DNA of 64,000 bases from Prevotella sp. P5-50 (lineage in GTDB: Bacteria > Bacteroidota > Bacteroidia > Bacteroidales > Bacteroidaceae), in contig NZ_NPJA01000033.1 of NCBI RefSeq assembly GCF_002251295.1, forward strand, positions 235,289-299,288, read 5' to 3'. Of the stretch, positions 18,688 through 27,360 are shown one piece after another. How positions within the stretch are numbered: the stretch's first letter is position 1; the number at the start of each line of letters is the position of its first letter. The translations under genes were made by a program, and so were the position numbers. The notes below the pieces were generated by a model. It had not been told where the DNA came from and ran no database searches. It saw only the letters and a list, made by a program, of their open reading frames with translations.

Positions 18688-20307
18688 ATGACACAAGAAA
18701 TTCAAAAAACTCTGAGAGATTCTGCCGCCATGCGCTGGACAGCCCTTCTGTTGCTTGCCCTCGCCATGTTCTGCAGCTATATCTTTATGGATATTCTCTC
18801 GCCCATCAAAGACCTCATGCAGGAGTATCGCGGATGGGACTCTACCGCCTTCGGTACCATGCAGGGTTCGGAGGTATTCCTCAACGTATTCGTATTTTTC
18901 CTCATCTTTGCAGGTATCATCCTCGACAAGATGGGTGTGCGCTTCACCGCTGTACTTTCAGCAGCCGTTATGTTGACTGGTGCTATTGTCAAGTGGTACG
19001 CTGTGACCGACTATTTCACAGGCAGCAGTCTGGAAGTATGGTTTAATAACAACCTCAACTACATTCCTGTATTCGACGAATTGGGCGTTTCGCCTTTCTA
19101 TGAGGGAATGCCCGCCTCAGCCAAGTTTGCCGCCTGCGGCTTTATGATCTTCGGCTGTGGTTGCGAAATGGCAGGAATCACCGTGAGCCGCGGTATTGTG
19201 AAATGGTTTAAGGGACGCGAAATGGCACTGGCTATGGGTTCTGAGATGGCATTGGCACGTTTGGGTGTTGCCACCTGTATGATTTTCTCTCCCTTCTTTG
19301 CCAAGCTCGGTGGTAATATCAGCGTTAGCCGTAGCGTTGCCTTCGGCGTAGTACTGATGTGTATTGCCCTCATCATGACCATCGTTTATTTCTTCATGGA
19401 TAAGAAACTCGACAGTCAGACTGGTGAGGCTGAAGAGAAAGACGATCCATTCAAGATTAGCGATCTGGGACAGATTCTCACGTCAAGCGGTTTCTGGCTC
19501 GTTGCCCTGCTGTGTGTGCTCTACTATTCGGCTATCTTCCCATTCCAGAAGTATGCGGTAAACATGCTGCAGTGTAACCTCACCCTCGTTGAACCTTCAC
19601 AGGATTCGTTTTGGGCAAGTTCTTCTGTAACCATCGTACAGTATGTTATCATGCTCGTCGTAGCTGCTGCAGGTTTTGCCAGCAATTTCCAAAAGGTAAA
19701 GAGAAACCAGCTTATCCTGCTCGCCTTTTCAATTATCTCGCTCATAACCTATTGTTACATGGGTTACATGCGTCAGTCGGCAGAGAGTATCTTCGCTGTA
19801 TTCCCACTGTTGGCAGTACTCATCACCCCAATCCTCGGCAGTTATGTTGACCACAAGGGTAAGGCAGCTTCTATGTTGATACTCGGTTCGGTATTGCTTA
19901 TCGCTTGCCACCTGACCTTTGCCTTCATTCTGCCTTTGTTCAAGGATAGCGCTGTGGGTGGTATCATCATTGCCTACGCTACTATTCTGGTATTGGGAAG
20001 TTCGTTCTCGCTGGTTCCTGCTTCATTGTGGCCCAGTGTGCCCAAACTGGTTGATGCTAAGGTTATCGGTTCTGCCTATGCGTTGATCTTCTGGATTCAG
20101 AACATCGGTTTGTGGCTGTTCCCCTTGCTCATCGGTAAGGTGCTCGACAAGTCTAATCCGGGTGTTACCGATCCTACAAAGTTCGACTACACCGCCCCCC
20201 TCATCATGTTGGCAAGTCTTGGCGTTGCAGCCCTGTTGCTCGGTTTCGTGCTGAAGGCTGTTGACAAGAAGAAAGGTCTGGGACTGGAAGAACCCAACAT
20301 CAAGTAA
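18688..20307 (+). CDS. MFS transporter, MFSD1-like (possible dipeptide carrier)
   Basis: A 539-aa major-facilitator protein with 12 or more hydrophobic helices. Two segments recall eukaryotic MFSD1: WFKGREMALAMGSEMALARLG in the N-terminal half and ASLWPSVPKLVDAKVIGSAYA followed by IQNIGLWLFPLLIGKVLD in the C-terminal half. MFSD1 has been described as a lysosomal dipeptide transporter. The gene follows a dipeptide-releasing peptidase by 45 bp and is closed by a strong terminator. A role in dipeptide uptake is therefore an inference from similarity plus context. Inner membrane. Confidence 0.8.
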   Translation: MTQEIQKTLRDSAAMRWTALLLLALAMFCSYIFMDILSPIKDLMQEYRGWDSTAFGTMQGSEVFLNVFVFFLIFAGIILDKMGVRFTAVLSAAVMLTGAIVKWYAVTDYFTGSSLEVWFNNNLNYIPVFDELGVSPFYEGMPASAKFAACGFMIFGCGCEMAGITVSRGIVKWFKGREMALAMGSEMALARLGVATCMIFSPFFAKLGGNISVSRSVAFGVVLMCIALIMTIVYFFMDKKLDSQTGEAEEKDDPFKISDLGQILTSSGFWLVALLCVLYYSAIFPFQKYAVNMLQCNLTLVEPSQDSFWASSSVTIVQYVIMLVVAAAGFASNFQKVKRNQLILLAFSIISLITYCYMGYMRQSAESIFAVFPLLAVLITPILGSYVDHKGKAASMLILGSVLLIACHLTFAFILPLFKDSAVGGIIIAYATILVLGSSFSLVPASLWPSVPKLVDAKVIGSAYALIFWIQNIGLWLFPLLIGKVLDKSNPGVTDPTKFDYTAPLIMLASLGVAALLLGFVLKAVDKKKGLGLEEPNIK

Positions 20308-20338
20308 TTGCAATTGATAACTCAATGCAACATACCCA

Positions 20339-20378
20339 TTCGGGGACTCACCATGAGGTTGAGTCCCCGAATTTCGTT
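20339..20378 (+). terminator. Rho-independent terminator
   Basis: Stem TTCGGGGACTCA (20339-20350)/TGAGTCCCCGAA (20360-20371), then TTTCGTTT. It ends the pyrG-to-MFS run. Confidence 0.88.
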
Positions 20379-20653
20379 TATCTCAATGTGATATTATTCC
20401 ATTTCATAGTAATCATTACAAAAGAGCATGAACTTCGCTTTATGACGCAATTATATTTACACGCGTAAAGCGTTACAATATTACAGTATTACAGATTTCA
20501 AAAAGCTAAAACAATGGTTTTAGAGTGTATTTTTTCGATTTTTGGCCTATAAACAGCAGAAAAATTCGTTTTCAAATATTGTTGTCCGCTAAAACTTCGT
20601 CACTTGCGTATGCGTATATGCATGCACATGTAAGTCTCGAAAAATAAAAAATT

Positions 20654-20697
20654 GGGCTGATTCCTATTTGCGGAGTCAGCCCTTTTTGGTAATTTTG
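20654..20697 (+). promoter_or_regulatory. Terminator hairpin merged with the transposase promoter
   Basis: GGGCTGATTCC/GGAGTCAGCCC followed by TTTTT (20654-20687) is a terminator-like hairpin at the left end of the IS. TTTG (20667-20670) lies in its loop and TAATTTTG (20690-20697) follows after exactly 19 bp, forming a perfect promoter for the transposase. The layout would stop transcription entering from outside while allowing internal starts. Confidence 0.65.
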
Positions 20698-20727
20698 CAG
20701 CTGCTAAACAAACACAATTACCAAATC

Positions 20728-21996
20728 ATGAGCAAAGGTACACATTTTCTCGGACAGCCGATACTAAATCAGCTACTTAATTACTTCAACAAGCAAAAAA
20801 TCCTTCAGACGAGCCGCGAAATGGGCGGTGAGCGTTATGTGAAGTCATTCAACGCATGGTGTCACCTCACAGTGATGCTGTATGCGGTCATCATGCGCTT
20901 CGACTCCCTGCGCGAAATCACCTCAGCCACAATGATGGAGTGGCGCAAGCTGGCTCATCTGGGCATTAAGGACCTTCCCAGACGCAGCACACTCTCTGAT
21001 GCGAACGTCAGACGCTCGCACGAGATTTTCGGAAAGATATACCAGCAGCTTTACCTGACATACAAGGACAAACTTTCAGCGGACAGCCCCTCTGGCAAGG
21101 TGCCAAAGTGGATGAAGAAGCTCCGTATCATTGATTCTACGACTATCAGCCTCTTCTCCAACCTCATATTCAAGGGCGTGGGACGCAATCCAAAGACGGG
21201 AAAGAAGAAAGGCGGCATGAAGGTGCACGCATGCATCCAAGGCAACGAAGGCGTACCTTGCGATGTGGAGTTCACTTCTGCAGCCACACACGACCACTTC
21301 ATGCTTTGCCCTGGGAAACTGAACAGAGGTGACTACTTGGCCATCGACAGAGCTTACATTGACTATGCCAAATTCGAAGAACTTACGCAGCGTGGCATCA
21401 TTTATGTGACCAAGATGAAGCAAAACCTGACGTATGAGGTCACAAAGAGTACCTGGTATATGAATGAAAAGGGACTGATGCAGTGGAAAGAGGAATTTGT
21501 CATCTTCCGCAAAGACATTAAGAGCAAGAATGAGGAAACAGGCGATATGGAGAAGAAAACGATAGAGCATCATGCCCGTATCGTCACCTACATCGATGAA
21601 AAGAAGAAAGGCAGTGCCAAGGTCATACGATTGCTTACAAACGATCTTGAGACAGAATACGAGGAAATCGTGGCCATTTATAAGGCAAGATGGGCCATCG
21701 AGGCGCTTTTTAAACAGATAAAGCAGAATTTCCCACTCAGATACTTCTACGGAGAGAGTGCCAACGCCATCAAGATACAGGTTTGGGTGACGCTCATCGC
21801 CAATCTACTCATTACGCTGTTGCAAAAATGTGTCAGTCGCTCATGGAGCTTCTCAGGGCTTGCCACCATCGTCAGGATTATGCTTATGTACTACATTGAC
21901 ATGCAGGGATTCCTTGAGTATCCCGAAAAAGACTGGGAGGAGTCATTGTCTGCCATGATGGAAAGTCCGCCAGAGCCAGTTAAAACAGAAAAATAG
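20728..21996 (+). CDS. IS4-family transposase
   Basis: A 422-aa DDE transposase. The start at MSKGTHFLGQPILNQLLNYF follows the internal promoter by 30 bp; an N-terminal DUF4372-like domain covers about residues 1-75. Catalytic residues are visible: first Asp in IIDSTTISLF, second Asp in LAIDRAY, and the IS4 signature Y-2-R-3-E-6-K in YKARWAIEALFKQIK. The long beta-rich insertion before the Glu is typical of IS4. No frameshift or stop interrupts it, so the enzyme is probably active. Confidence 0.95.
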   Translation: MSKGTHFLGQPILNQLLNYFNKQKILQTSREMGGERYVKSFNAWCHLTVMLYAVIMRFDSLREITSATMMEWRKLAHLGIKDLPRRSTLSDANVRRSHEIFGKIYQQLYLTYKDKLSADSPSGKVPKWMKKLRIIDSTTISLFSNLIFKGVGRNPKTGKKKGGMKVHACIQGNEGVPCDVEFTSAATHDHFMLCPGKLNRGDYLAIDRAYIDYAKFEELTQRGIIYVTKMKQNLTYEVTKSTWYMNEKGLMQWKEEFVIFRKDIKSKNEETGDMEKKTIEHHARIVTYIDEKKKGSAKVIRLLTNDLETEYEEIVAIYKARWAIEALFKQIKQNFPLRYFYGESANAIKIQVWVTLIANLLITLLQKCVSRSWSFSGLATIVRIMLMYYIDMQGFLEYPEKDWEESLSAMMESPPEPVKTEK

Positions 21997-22128
21997 CCCT
22001 TACACATATGAGCATGAGGGCTTGGAATAGGTATTTTTGTTTGAATTCATTGAACGACAATGGGTTCAAACTGACTTTTCATGTTTAGCGGACAACAATA
22101 GTTTTCAAAAACTATAATACTGTAACGC

Positions 22129-22418
22129 GACAGGGCTTCCAAGACAACACTCTTTCTTTACATTATCGCATTACTTCCCATTATTAGCGCCCCACACTTA
22201 CCATTGCTAAATGTACGTATCACATCCCATGTAACTCCGTTAGAAGTCCCACGTAAGTCCCAATAATCATACAAGCAAGATAGGAGACTGATAGGAGCCA
22301 CCACGGTCGTACAAATGGAACACTAATTACGTGGTCACATTTGCATGTTGAAATAGTAATCATCACCATAAAGATAAGCCTTTAGCCTTGTACCACACAT
22401 TTTTTGAGTATAATGTTC
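22129..22418. other. Non-coding stretch, nothing recognised
   Basis: About 290 bp between the interrupted palindrome and the carboxypeptidase promoter. No open frame with a ribosome-binding site, no RNA gene and no strong hairpin was recognised. Confidence 0.5.
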
Positions 22419-22447
22419 TTTGTTTCAGAGAAAAACGTGTAAATTTG
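22419..22447 (+). promoter_or_regulatory. Promoter of the M14 carboxypeptidase
   Basis: TTTG (22419-22422) and TAAATTTG (22440-22447), spacer 17 bp, 33 bp before the ATG. Confidence 0.5.
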
Positions 22448-22479
22448 TAGGCATGAATTAATTAAAAAAACCTATCCTT

Positions 22480-23640
22480 ATGAAACAAAGGTATCATAGA
22501 TTTGGAATATTGACCTGTCTGCTGCTTTTCCTACTGACGGGCAATATAGTTGCGCAAACCAATGAAGAGAATCAACAGACCTACACCAAGCTGATGAAAC
22601 AGAAAAATTATGGCGATGCTATCAGGCTGATGGATAAGGTTCTGAAGGACAAGGAAAGTAAAACTGCCGAGAACTACTACAAACGGACTGCCGCATACGC
22701 TGCCATAGATACCGACCACCAACACTACACCTTCAGCGAAATGCTCACAGACCTCGATTCCATCGCCAAACGCTATCCCGACTTTGTGAGTTACGAACTT
22801 GACAGCGCCACAACCCTACTGGGACATCGGTTGCCTGTGGTGACACTCGGCAACCGTTCGGCTCGTCACCACATCATGGTACAAGCCACCATGCACGCTC
22901 GCGAATATATGGCAACACAACTCACCATGGCACTCCTCGAACATTATGCCCAGATGTGCTATCAAGACATTTGTGAATATAAAGGCCAACGCATCAGCAA
23001 TCTGCTGCAACAGGTGTGTTTCGTCATCATCCCGATGGTCAATCCCGACGGAGTGGAGATTGCACAAAACGGCAGCAACGGTCAACTGACCGATGAAGTG
23101 AAACAATGGGTAAGGCAAACTGAAGACAACGGCACCTCGCATACAAAAATCAAAGCCAATGCCAACGGGGTAGATATAAACCGCAATTTCGGCAATGGCT
23201 TCAACAATCCGTTTACTTCAAGCCGTAAGACCCATCGCAGTTTCAATTTCTATTCGGGCTTGTTGCCCTACTCCGAGCCAGAGAGCCAACTGATGCTCCG
23301 TGTGTCGCAGCGCTATGACTATGACCTTTTTCTCAACTATCACACATCGGGCAACATCATCTATTACGGATGCCAGAATGCAAAAAAATACGTCAACAAG
23401 TTAGCCCACGACTATGCCAAACTCATCCATTGCCACACCAATTATCCACTCTATGGTCCAGATAGTGCTCCTGCCGGCGGCACATGGGCTGACGACGTAG
23501 AGATTATCTACCAATGTCCCAGCGTTACCGTAGAATTAGGAAGTACCAATCCCGTACCCATCTCGGAGTTTCCTGCCATATTCGAAAAGCATAAAAATGT
23601 TTGGGCTGACCTCGCTATCGAAGTGCTGGACAACCCATAG
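22480..23640 (+). CDS. M14-family zinc carboxypeptidase, secreted
   Basis: A 386-aa protein with signal peptide MKQRYHRFGILTCLLLFLLTGNIVAQ. A short helical segment follows (TYTKLMKQKNYGDAIRLMDK), then an M14 metallopeptidase domain from about residue 80. Zinc ligands appear in MHAREYMATQ (HxxE) and in LNYHTSGNIIYYG (His). The substrate Arg region is DINRNFGNGF, and the general base is the Glu of VTVELGSTNPVP. It would trim C-terminal residues from peptides in the periplasm or outside the cell; specificity is not evident. It is alone downstream of the IS. Confidence 0.88.
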   Translation: MKQRYHRFGILTCLLLFLLTGNIVAQTNEENQQTYTKLMKQKNYGDAIRLMDKVLKDKESKTAENYYKRTAAYAAIDTDHQHYTFSEMLTDLDSIAKRYPDFVSYELDSATTLLGHRLPVVTLGNRSARHHIMVQATMHAREYMATQLTMALLEHYAQMCYQDICEYKGQRISNLLQQVCFVIIPMVNPDGVEIAQNGSNGQLTDEVKQWVRQTEDNGTSHTKIKANANGVDINRNFGNGFNNPFTSSRKTHRSFNFYSGLLPYSEPESQLMLRVSQRYDYDLFLNYHTSGNIIYYGCQNAKKYVNKLAHDYAKLIHCHTNYPLYGPDSAPAGGTWADDVEIIYQCPSVTVELGSTNPVPISEFPAIFEKHKNVWADLAIEVLDNP

Positions 23641-23667
23641 CCTCTATACTTTTTAATGCATTTCCCG

Positions 23668-24828
23668 TCAAGAATGGGAAAGTGCAGTGTTGGTAGATTT
23701 TCTGTAAAGCAACATCAGACAGACAAAACCCAACAAACAGAAAGGAATACCGGCAAGTGCCGTATAACGCGGTGTGCAACCAAACGAGATGGGCAATCCG
23801 CCAACAAATGCACCAAGCGCATTACCAAGATTGAACGCCATCTGTACGCAGGCACCTCCCAGCATCTCACCACCTGGTGCATGACGCAGAATGAGGAATT
23901 GCTCAGGACCGCTTACGGCAAACAAACAGCCAGCCACTACCACCATAAGCACTACCGAGAGCCATCCATAATCGGCAAGGAAGAAAATCAATATCAGTCC
24001 GACAACGGCAAGAAGCTGTGTGGCTGGTGCAACACGATAGGCTGAATAGCGGTCGGAAAGCACTCCACTCAGTATGTTGCCGAGCACCATTCCTGCACCA
24101 GCGGCTATCATCAGCATCGGAACTTGAGTCAATGCAAATCCACTCTCTTGCGAGAGCAACGGAGAAATATAACTGTACCAACAGAACACGCCACCATTGC
24201 CAAGCAATGTTGCCGTAAGTATCAACCAAGGAGCACTGGTGCTAAGAAAGCGAAACTGCCCTTTGAAACCTGTCACTGGCAAGCGATCCATATTGGGCAC
24301 CCAGCGCCAGATACTGCAAAGGACGAGCAAGGCACATATACTGGTAATGAGGAAAGGGAATCTCCAAGACCATGTGGAACAAAGCCAAGACGACACCGGA
24401 ACACCCATCAGGTTTGCCACCGTCATTCCTGCTATCATGGTTGATACTGCCTTACCCTTCTTATCTTCGGGTGCAAGATGCACAGCCACGATAGACGCTA
24501 CTCCGAAATAAGCACCATGGGGCAGTCCTGAAATGAATCTTGCCACCAGAAACAACCAGTAGTTGGGAGCAAGCACAGAGAGTACGGCACCCGCAAACAT
24601 CACCAATGCCAAAAACAGCAAGACACTCTTGGGCTTGAATCTATAGCCCACAATGAGTAGCGGTGCACCAACTGCCACACCTAAAGCGTATGCAGAAATC
24701 AGGTGTCCTGCCTGCGGAATACTAATCGACAAACTTGATGCTACTTCCGACAAGATAGCCATCATGACATATTCAGTAATACCTAATGCAAAAGTGCCAA
24801 GAGATAAGGCAAAGAGAGCTTTCTTCAT
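23668..24828 (-). CDS. MFS efflux transporter (DHA1, AraJ/sugar-efflux type)
   Basis: A 386-aa inner-membrane transporter with 12 predicted helices. It starts MKKALFALSLGTFALGITEYVM, the typical beginning of DHA1-12 drug or sugar efflux carriers; motif-A-like GYRFKPKSVLLF follows the second helix, and SGLPHGAYFGVASIVA is characteristic of the AraJ/YdhP group. It is transcribed away from an AraC regulator with a 110-bp shared promoter region, so that regulator probably controls it. Substrate unknown. Confidence 0.85.
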   Translation of the reverse strand: MKKALFALSLGTFALGITEYVMMAILSEVASSLSISIPQAGHLISAYALGVAVGAPLLIVGYRFKPKSVLLFLALVMFAGAVLSVLAPNYWLFLVARFISGLPHGAYFGVASIVAVHLAPEDKKGKAVSTMIAGMTVANLMGVPVSSWLCSTWSWRFPFLITSICALLVLCSIWRWVPNMDRLPVTGFKGQFRFLSTSAPWLILTATLLGNGGVFCWYSYISPLLSQESGFALTQVPMLMIAAGAGMVLGNILSGVLSDRYSAYRVAPATQLLAVVGLILIFFLADYGWLSVVLMVVVAGCLFAVSGPEQFLILRHAPGGEMLGGACVQMAFNLGNALGAFVGGLPISFGCTPRYTALAGIPFCLLGFVCLMLLYRKSTNTALSHS

Positions 24829-24847
24829 TGTGTTTTCAATTTTCGTG

Positions 24848-24910
24848 CAAAGATAGGGTAAGAAAATAAGGTATAATTGGTAGATATTATCAAATAATTG
24901 TCTAATTTTG
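24848..24910. promoter_or_regulatory. Divergent promoters of the MFS exporter and AraC regulator
   Basis: Minus strand TATCTTTG (24855-24848), 19 bp before the exporter start. Plus strand TAATTTTG (24903-24910), 28 bp before the regulator ATG. Confidence 0.55.
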
Positions 24911-24938
24911 CACCGACAAGCATTATACCTGATCGATT

Positions 24939-25871
24939 ATGAGGAAATATTCAAAGTCAAAGGATATGGTTACCGACGAGAAACAACCTGCATATGAGGT
25001 GCTCGACTACGACACAGAGGGAAAGTCGTTTCGCTATCTGCATCATGAGGTGCCGATAAGCGAAGAGATTGCCATCCACTTCCATCCTGAATTGGAAATC
25101 AACTGGATAGTGCGTGGCTATGGTATGCGCATTGTTGGCACCTGCCATGAGTTTTTCTCACAAGGTGAAATGGTATTCATGCCAGGCAGCATGCCCCATT
25201 GTTGGATATACGATCCTGAGTCGTGTGGCGATACAGGTCGCAAGGAGTCGCATGTGTGTCAGTTGTCTGCCAACATGCTGTTGCATGCCTGCATCATATT
25301 TCCCGAACTGAAACCTGTAGTCAACTTTCTGCTTAGTCTGCGCCAAGCATATCTGATTACGGGCAGCAGCAAAGCCGTAGTCTGTCAGCAACTATTGGCG
25401 ATGGAGCATGCTGATGATGCCATGAGGCTGTGTCATCTGTGGTCTGTCCTTACCTATATAAGTCATCACCCTGCCGATTTATTACCCATTGGTAAACCGG
25501 AAGACACCACGTTTGAAATGAATCAGAGTATTGAACAGATGCGCAAACTATTGGACTTTATATCGCTTCATTATAAAGAGGAAATCAGGCTCAATGATAT
25601 TGCCCAGCATCTGAATCTCAGCACAGCGTCCTTCTGCCGATGTGTGAAGCAGGCCACTGGTCAAACATTCATTGCTTATCTCAACAGTTATCGGTTAAAC
25701 AAGTTTTGCGAACTGTTACAATCTGACACAACACAGCGTATCAACGAATTGGCATGGGCATGTGGTTTTGGCGACATCCCCTATTTCAATCGGTTGTTTA
25801 AGAAAGTAAAAGGCATGACTCCGTCCGCATGGATTGCAGAGAGTCGGAAGTGTGTGGAAACAAAGTCGTAA
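24939..25871 (+). CDS. AraC-family transcriptional regulator
   Basis: A 310-aa regulator. Residues 30-110 form a cupin-like sensor domain (HFHPELEINWIVRGYGMRIVG, GEMVFMPGSMPHCW). Residues 205-305 form the double helix-turn-helix AraC DNA-binding domain (YKEEIRLNDIAQHLNLSTASF, INELAWACGFGDIPYFNRLFKKVKGMTPSAW). It is divergent from an MFS exporter and is probably its regulator, responding to a small molecule bound by the cupin. The start could also be the Met at residue 10. Confidence 0.9.
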   Translation: MRKYSKSKDMVTDEKQPAYEVLDYDTEGKSFRYLHHEVPISEEIAIHFHPELEINWIVRGYGMRIVGTCHEFFSQGEMVFMPGSMPHCWIYDPESCGDTGRKESHVCQLSANMLLHACIIFPELKPVVNFLLSLRQAYLITGSSKAVVCQQLLAMEHADDAMRLCHLWSVLTYISHHPADLLPIGKPEDTTFEMNQSIEQMRKLLDFISLHYKEEIRLNDIAQHLNLSTASFCRCVKQATGQTFIAYLNSYRLNKFCELLQSDTTQRINELAWACGFGDIPYFNRLFKKVKGMTPSAWIAESRKCVETKS

Positions 25872-25949
25872 GATTTGAGCGAGTCTGAGACATCAGAATG
25901 AGACAAAACTGGCTGCTTCCAAATACTGTATGAAATATCTGCAAATTCG

Positions 25950-26384
25950 TCAAGGCTGCCCTTTAATAACGATATTCTTCACTTCCACTGCCATATCAAG
26001 GTCGTTGCGTCGGCAACGGGCAAGCCATTTCCTAAAGTTTTCTACTGTGGTCTCTCTGGGCATGAGTTCTGTGGTTGAACGGTCGATGGTCTTGGTCAGA
26101 GGATTGGGTGAGAAAATGATGTAGAGCTGATTATACTCTTTGCTTTCTTGACTGTTGAGTATGTATTCATCTACTAACGAAGCGATGCTGCGGTCAGCAT
26201 CCTTAGGTGAGAAAAGCACATAACGACGGTTTGCCTTTACTGGAAAATTGCCTGTCGTCTGTTGGCGATAAGGCAAGAGGCAATAGGCTTTCTGACTCTC
26301 ATCGATGAGATAAACCAGACAATAACCATCAGTGGGCGACTGGAAAGAGAACACCGTGTACATGATACTGACAGCCTTCTGCAT
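25950..26384 (-). pseudogene. Truncated copy of a DUF4384 gene
   Basis: An open frame of 144 aa whose last 131 residues (from SFQSPTDGYCLVYLIDES) are nearly identical to the C-terminal DUF4384 part of the gene at 30799-31683. The N-terminal signal peptide and upstream domain are missing and replaced by 13 unrelated codons. The homologous DNA is 25957-26350 against 30809-31202: 394 bp, no gaps and about nine differences by eye. It therefore looks like a recent partial duplication and is probably not functional. Confidence 0.75.
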
Positions 26385-26661
26385 GAATTTCTTCGACTTA
26401 AAAGAGCGTTTTCGTTAAGCCAAATATGCTGAGTTAAGCTTGTTTTCACTATGCCATGGCGAGAATAGATGCACTTAAACAAATGCGCATTTAACATCAT
26501 TTACAGAAAAAAACTTGGAAGCTATCCATATATTTTCCATATTTGCCAAATCTATCACTCGTTAAGCCGTAGAACATCATCCTTATAGATCATCAATTCG
26601 GCAAGCGACAGATAGTGAGAGTAATCAACCCTAAGAAATAACTTTTTAAAAACCAAGAAAC

Positions 26662-26823
26662 ATGAAAAAGTATGTATGTGATGTATGTGGATGGATTTAC
26701 GACCCAGAAGTAGGTGATCCCGAAGGCGGTATTGCACCAGGAACAGCATTCGAAGACATTCCCGATGATTGGGTTTGCCCTCTTTGCGGAGTTGGCAAGG
26801 ACGAGTTTAGTCCAGTAGGCTAA
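26662..26823 (+). CDS. Rubredoxin
   Basis: A 53-aa iron protein, too short for many gene finders. It has both Cys pairs of the rubredoxin fold, [17 protein letters not shown] and [15 protein letters not shown], which bind one Fe, and the standard length. It carries single electrons in the cytoplasm. It ends 54 bp before a superoxide reductase gene; rubredoxin is the usual electron donor of that enzyme, so the pair forms an oxidative-stress defence unit. Confidence 0.95.
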   Translation: MKKYVCDVCGWIYDPEVGDPEGGIAPGTAFEDIPDDWVCPLCGVGKDEFSPVG

Positions 26824-26877
26824 TCTACGTTCTCAGACTCTATATTCATTTAACTTTTAATATTAGGAGGAACTATC

Positions 26878-27252
26878 ATGACAAAAATAAAACAAGTATA
26901 TCGCTGCCCCATCTGCAGCAACGTAGTAGAAGTATTGCACTCTGGAGCTGTTCTGAGTTGCTGTGGACAACCCATGCAACTGATGGAAGAAAACGCTACC
27001 GACGGAGCCTACGAGAAACATGTACCTGTTATCGAGCCCATAGAGGGAGGTTTTCGTGTCAAGGTAGGAAGCGTGGAACACCCCATGATTCCCGAGCACT
27101 ATATCGAATGGATTGAACTCCTCACTCCTACCGATGTGCTTCGTCATGAATTGAAACCAGGCGAGAAACCTGAAGCTATCTTCATGACTAATGCCACAGA
27201 GGTGACAGCACGCGAATATTGCAACCTACACGGACTGTGGAAAGGCGAATAA
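26878..27252 (+). CDS. Desulfoferrodoxin-type superoxide reductase
   Basis: A 124-aa enzyme that reduces superoxide to hydrogen peroxide without making oxygen, suited to an anaerobe. The N-terminal desulforedoxin site is [10 protein letters not shown]...LSCCGQPM (four Cys, centre I). The catalytic centre II ligands are visible as [21 protein letters not shown] and YCNLHGLW (four His, one Cys). GGAGGA lies just upstream. It follows rubredoxin and is closed by a terminator. Confidence 0.95.
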   Translation: MTKIKQVYRCPICSNVVEVLHSGAVLSCCGQPMQLMEENATDGAYEKHVPVIEPIEGGFRVKVGSVEHPMIPEHYIEWIELLTPTDVLRHELKPGEKPEAIFMTNATEVTAREYCNLHGLWKGE

Positions 27253-27275
27253 TACATTTCTCACTCATTTATACA

Positions 27276-27317
27276 AACAAGGACAACGAGTACTAATGCT
27301 CATTGCCCTTGTTTTTT
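27276..27317 (+). terminator. Rho-independent terminator
   Basis: Imperfect stem AACAAGGACAACGAG/CTCATTGCCCTTGTT followed by TTTTTATTT. It ends the rubredoxin-superoxide reductase unit. Confidence 0.82.
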
Positions 27318-27360
27318 ATTTATTCTGTTGACGAATGGCATACGACTACAGATATAGAAG

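Larger units (their letters stand above)
20577..22100 (+). mobile_element. IS4-family insertion sequence, complete
   Basis: 1524 bp bounded by perfect 17-bp inverted repeats TATTGTTGTCCGCTAAA (20577-20593 and complement 22084-22100). The 9-bp sequence GTTTTCAAA directly precedes (20568-20576) and follows (22101-22109) the element as a target duplication. It carries one intact transposase gene. Perfect ends, an intact gene and an identical duplication suggest a recent insertion. Confidence 0.95.
20470..22128. repeat. Older palindromic element interrupted by the IS
   Basis: Left arm GCGTTACAATATTACAG (20470-20486) and right arm CTATAATACTGTAACGC (22112-22128) are inverted repeats (15 of 17 match). 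Without the IS and one copy of the target duplication they would be about 90 bp apart, with an inner CTAAAAC/GTTTTAG hairpin at 20504-20521. This looks like a small palindromic repeat of about 125 bp into which the IS inserted. Confidence 0.55.
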
